The notes below the pieces were generated by a model. It was not told where the DNA came from and ran no database searches. It saw only the letters and a program-made list of their open reading frames with translations. The translations under genes were made by a program, and so were the position numbers. Shown here piece by piece: positions 63,171 to 64,000 of a stretch of DNA of 64,000 bases (within the stretch, counting starts at the first letter, position 1; each line of letters starts with the position of its first letter). Source of the stretch: Mucilaginibacter galii (GTDB lineage: Bacteria; Bacteroidota; Bacteroidia; Sphingobacteriales; Sphingobacteriaceae); NCBI RefSeq assembly GCF_014635825.1, contig NZ_BMDO01000003.1, positions 186,001-250,000 of the forward strand. The letters are read 5' to 3'.

Positions 63171-63237
63171 ACTGTCAGTCTGAGCTTGTCGAAGACTTTT
63201 ACGCTTTCCAAGTCTTTGACAAGCTCAGACTAACAGT
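63171..63237. repeat. TGAGC(T/C)TGTCGAAG inverted repeat, copy 3
   Basis: ACTGTCAGTCTGAGCTTGTC...GACAAGCTCAGACTAACAGT, nearly perfect arms of about 23 bp. Same family as 26314-26381 and 30629-30693. In the gap between the response regulator and the helicase gene. Confidence 0.9.
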
Positions 63238-63337
63238 AGTGTAATAACAATTGCGATCATAGGCTTAAGTAATTAGTACGTGCTTAACTACCAATGCCAT
63301 AATATAATTCCTATCTTGCAAAATTATCATAGATACT

Positions 63338-64000
63338 GTGACTTTTAACGATTTTAATTTTAACGAGCAATTGGCCGAAGGCCTGCTCAGCATGGGTTAT
63401 AAAACGCCAACTGCTATACAGCAAATGGCTATCCCGGTAGTAATGGAAGGCAAGGATGTAATTGCCTGTGCGCAAACGGGTACCGGTAAAACGGCTTCTT
63501 ACCTGTTGCCTGTGCTTAACCTGATAGGGCAGAACCCCAAGCATCAGATAAGCACCCTTATATTAGCGCCCACACGTGAACTTGCCCAGCAAATAGACCA
63601 GCAGGTAGAAGGCCTGGCCTACTTTACTGAAATAAGCTCTATAGCCATTTTTGGTGGCGGCGATGGTATGGCTTACGAAAGCCAAAAACGTGGCATTACC
63701 AATAAGGTAGACATCTTGATTGCTACTCCCGGCCGCTTAATTTCCTTTTTAACCTCAGGGTCGCTTAAATTGAGCCATCTCGAGTATTTAATATTGGATG
63801 AGGCCGACCGTATGCTGGATATGGGTTTTCAGGAAGATATTATGCGCATTATTAGCTACCTGCCTGCAAAAAGGCAAACGCTGATGTTTTCGGCCACCAT
63901 GCCGGGACGCATCCGTACTTTGGCTAAATCTATATTGAACGAGCCCGAGCAGATAAACATTGCCATATCGCAACCTGCCGTTGGTATAACTCAGCAGATA
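63338..64000 (+). CDS. DEAD-box RNA helicase, C-terminus off the window
   Basis: GTG start at 63338; the frame is open for 221 codons to the window end. Q motif TPTAIQQMAIP, Walker A AQTGTGKT, Ia PTRELAQQ, DEAD Walker B ILDEADRMLDMGF, motif III SAT, then the second RecA domain starts. Typical RhlE/CsdA-like cold-shock helicase. No ATG fits the conserved N-terminus. A TATCTTGC sequence (63313-63320) is a near-match to the -7 box. Confidence 0.95.
   Translation, partial: MTFNDFNFNEQLAEGLLSMGYKTPTAIQQMAIPVVMEGKDVIACAQTGTGKTASYLLPVLNLIGQNPKHQISTLILAPTRELAQQIDQQVEGLAYFTEISSIAIFGGGDGMAYESQKRGITNKVDILIATPGRLISFLTSGSLKLSHLEYLILDEADRMLDMGFQEDIMRIISYLPAKRQTLMFSATMPGRIRTLAKSILNEPEQINIAISQPAVGITQQI

Overview
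The window is chromosomal DNA of a Bacteroidota bacterium, most likely family Sphingobacteriaceae (Mucilaginibacter/Pedobacter-like). The grounds are the gene families (type III glutamine synthetase, long-form NusB next to DUF1573 and YajC, a lipidated Omp85/TamL protein, DUF5103, DUF3276, DUF5522, DUF5362, Bacteroidota-type TonB), the recurring TAnnTTTG -7 promoter box, moderate G+C, and many short inverted-repeat elements between genes. No prophage, IS transposase, rRNA operon or CRISPR array was seen.

Layout. 1-5.6 kb: the C-truncated part of a PAS sensor kinase, a small lipoprotein, a membrane class III nucleotide cyclase, then a repeat-rich stretch with a fossil of a lipoprotein gene and, beside it, the surviving copy, a JAMM-like lipoprotein gene split by a 2-nt frameshift. 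5.8-11.6 kb: nitrogen assimilation (glutamine synthetase III, divergent ammonium transporter, outer-membrane porin). 11.8-19.3 kb: TonB, valyl-tRNA synthetase carrying an in-frame repeat-derived insert, a hybrid histidine kinase, an HsdR_N-like nuclease and HolA. 19.5-22.4 kb: a full PAS histidine kinase convergent with a GAF/PAS protein that has an H-box but no ATPase domain. 22.7-34.3 kb: housekeeping genes (EVE protein, aldo-keto reductase, thioesterase, DUF5103, ABC-F, SGNH hydrolase, PyrD, tRNA-Cys, a SPOUT methyltransferase, TamL). 34.4-39.6 kb: a minus-strand block with MarR, DUF5522, MBL exonuclease, CoaE, YbbR, YajC, DUF1573 and NusB. 39.6-40.5 kb: no convincing gene, but a 477-bp element bounded by perfect 21-bp inverted repeats. 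40.5-51.6 kb: ABC exporter, DUF3276, DUF5362, MgtE, YchF, FUSC, GH16, tRNA-Arg, acyltransferase and a BamE-like lipoprotein. 51.9-57.2 kb: phosphohexomutase (its 3' end triplicated in tandem), GH15 and an alpha/beta hydrolase. 57.3-64 kb: MOSC, a DUF3037/HipA-like kinase pair, M20 peptidase, DUF72, SSB, YitT, a single-domain response regulator and a DEAD-box helicase cut by the window end.

Most of the window is ordinary housekeeping DNA. What is unusual is how far short palindromic repeat families have worked into it: they sit in nearly every larger gap, provide the start region of a secreted protein gene, lie inside valS, and appear to have been amplified with a gene's 3' end. The other points worth following are the ATPase-less H-box proteins, the frameshifted JAMM-like lipoprotein with its fossil paralogue, and the HipA-like/DUF3037 pair.
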